Source: Luteirhabdus salina (lineage in GTDB: Bacteria > Bacteroidota > Bacteroidia > Flavobacteriales > Flavobacteriaceae). Taken from it: 64,000 nucleotides of DNA. Within the stretch, counting starts at the first letter, position 1. Each line of letters opens with the position of its first letter. The DNA lies in NCBI GenBank assembly GCA_025384855.1, contig JALAHT010000001.1, forward strand, positions 935,064 through 999,063, read 5' to 3'. A program made the translations under genes and the position numbers. A model generated the notes under the pieces. It was not told the DNA's origin. It did not search any database and saw nothing but the letters and a program-made list of their open reading frames with translations. Shown here one piece after another: positions 63,433 through 64,000 of this stretch.

Positions 63433-64000
63433 ATGGAGCCCTTCCTCAACTTTTTTGAAACCATGCCCATCTGGATGAAAGCCGGTTGGGTGGTGTTTGT
63501 GCTGGCTATTTTTTGGATACTGGAAGGCTATTATTCACTGATAACATTGAAGTATAAAAAATGGAAGCATGCAAGGGTAAACCTCAGTTTGCTAGTTTTC
63601 GTTATGATTATCAATGCGGTGTTTGGTTTGTTAACCGCCGGTGTATTTCTTTGGTTGAACGATACGCAATTCGGGCTACTACATCTGTTTCAGGCGCCAC
63701 TTTGGGTTGAATTGTTACTTTCCCTATTGGTGTTGGACTTTATCGCTCAATACGGTGTTCATTATTTGCTACACAAAGTGCCGCCGTTGTGGCGACTTCA
63801 TATTGTGCATCATAGCGATAAAAATGTAGATGTTACTTCGGGTACTCGTCACCATCCCTTGGATTTTGTACTTCGTGAAACCTTCGCCATTATTGCTGTC
63901 GTGATCATGGGAATGCCTATAGCCTTCTATCTTTTTTATCGAATCCTGAGCGTTTTGTTCACCTATTGGACGCATGCGAATATTTCACTTCCATTGGCCT
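63433..64000 (+). CDS. Sterol desaturase/fatty acid hydroxylase family protein (truncated by window)
   Basis: Integral-membrane di-iron oxygenase family. Visible histidine boxes: HYLLHK, HIVHHSDKN and RHHPLD, in the usual order; at least four TM segments in residues 20-180. The frame is open to the window edge (189 complete codons), so the C-terminal box lies outside. It begins 8 bases after the S41 stop and is probably co-transcribed. Substrate unknown. Confidence 0.85.
   Translation, partial: MEPFLNFFETMPIWMKAGWVVFVLAIFWILEGYYSLITLKYKKWKHARVNLSLLVFVMIINAVFGLLTAGVFLWLNDTQFGLLHLFQAPLWVELLLSLLVLDFIAQYGVHYLLHKVPPLWRLHIVHHSDKNVDVTSGTRHHPLDFVLRETFAIIAVVIMGMPIAFYLFYRILSVLFTYWTHANISLPLA

Overview
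The window is a gene-dense chromosomal segment of a member of the Flavobacteriaceae (phylum Bacteroidota), probably a free-living marine type. The evidence is the gene content and order (purN / viroplasmin-type RNase H / PfkB kinase / long PurF / Mn-type SOD; pdxA / DUF177 / rpmF / fabH / accB / accC), promoters of the Bacteroidota type (-7 element TAnnTTTG), weak Shine-Dalgarno signals, many N-terminal lipoboxes, a TonB-type beta-barrel protein and an OmpA protein with TSP3 calcium repeats. I see no phage, insertion sequence, CRISPR array, rRNA operon or replication origin.

Layout. 1-4.4 kb: purine synthesis (purN, purF) with an RNase H and a sugar/nucleoside kinase. 4.4-6.3 kb: a 1.9 kb stretch with almost no protein coding. 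It holds two copies of a promoter + short leader + intrinsic terminator module, each followed by a tandem-repeat array, and between them a 92-codon orphan gene on the minus strand and a perfect 15-bp inverted repeat. This is the least explained part of the window. 6.3-16.6 kb: SOD, an AddA-like helicase-nuclease and an AddB-like partner separated by kbl and an ompA gene, then an alpha/beta hydrolase. 16.7-18.9 kb: a lipoprotein, tRNA-Ala(GGC) with a duplicated 3' end, a universal stress protein and a GNAT acetyltransferase. 19-24 kb: MATE exporter, 2OG-Fe(II) oxygenase, QueD-like enzyme, LpxH-like phosphatase and RecJ. 24.3-29 kb: a large uncharacterised protein, an AhpD-like protein and the minus-strand set (coiled-coil protein, rsmI, 4Fe-4S uracil-DNA glycosylase).

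29-35 kb: tdk-alr pair, mscL, asd, a DoxX-like protein and an S9 prolyl oligopeptidase. 35-40 kb: orphan ABC ATPase, small secreted protein, NAD(P)-binding protein, a GreA/GreB-like protein coupled to mtgA, and a FAD oxidoreductase. 39.9-45.8 kb: fatty-acid initiation genes (accC, accB, fabH), rpmF, DUF177, pdxA and divergent ribE. 45.9-51.6 kb: tRNA(CAU), methylmalonyl-CoA epimerase, rbfA, a LolE-type permease, dusB and an outer-membrane beta-barrel receptor. 51.9-64 kb: lepA, a CPA1 antiporter, an MBL hydrolase, secreted S8, M1 and S41 peptidases, rnpA, a DUF4349 protein and a sterol-desaturase-like gene cut by the window edge.

Most of the window is housekeeping. Intrinsic terminators often fix transcription-unit borders and rule out over-long start codons (ABC ATPase, FAD oxidoreductase, M1 peptidase). 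Many TAnnTTTG boxes lie very close to start codons, implying very short or absent 5' leaders. All family assignments come from reading motifs by eye; no database search was run.
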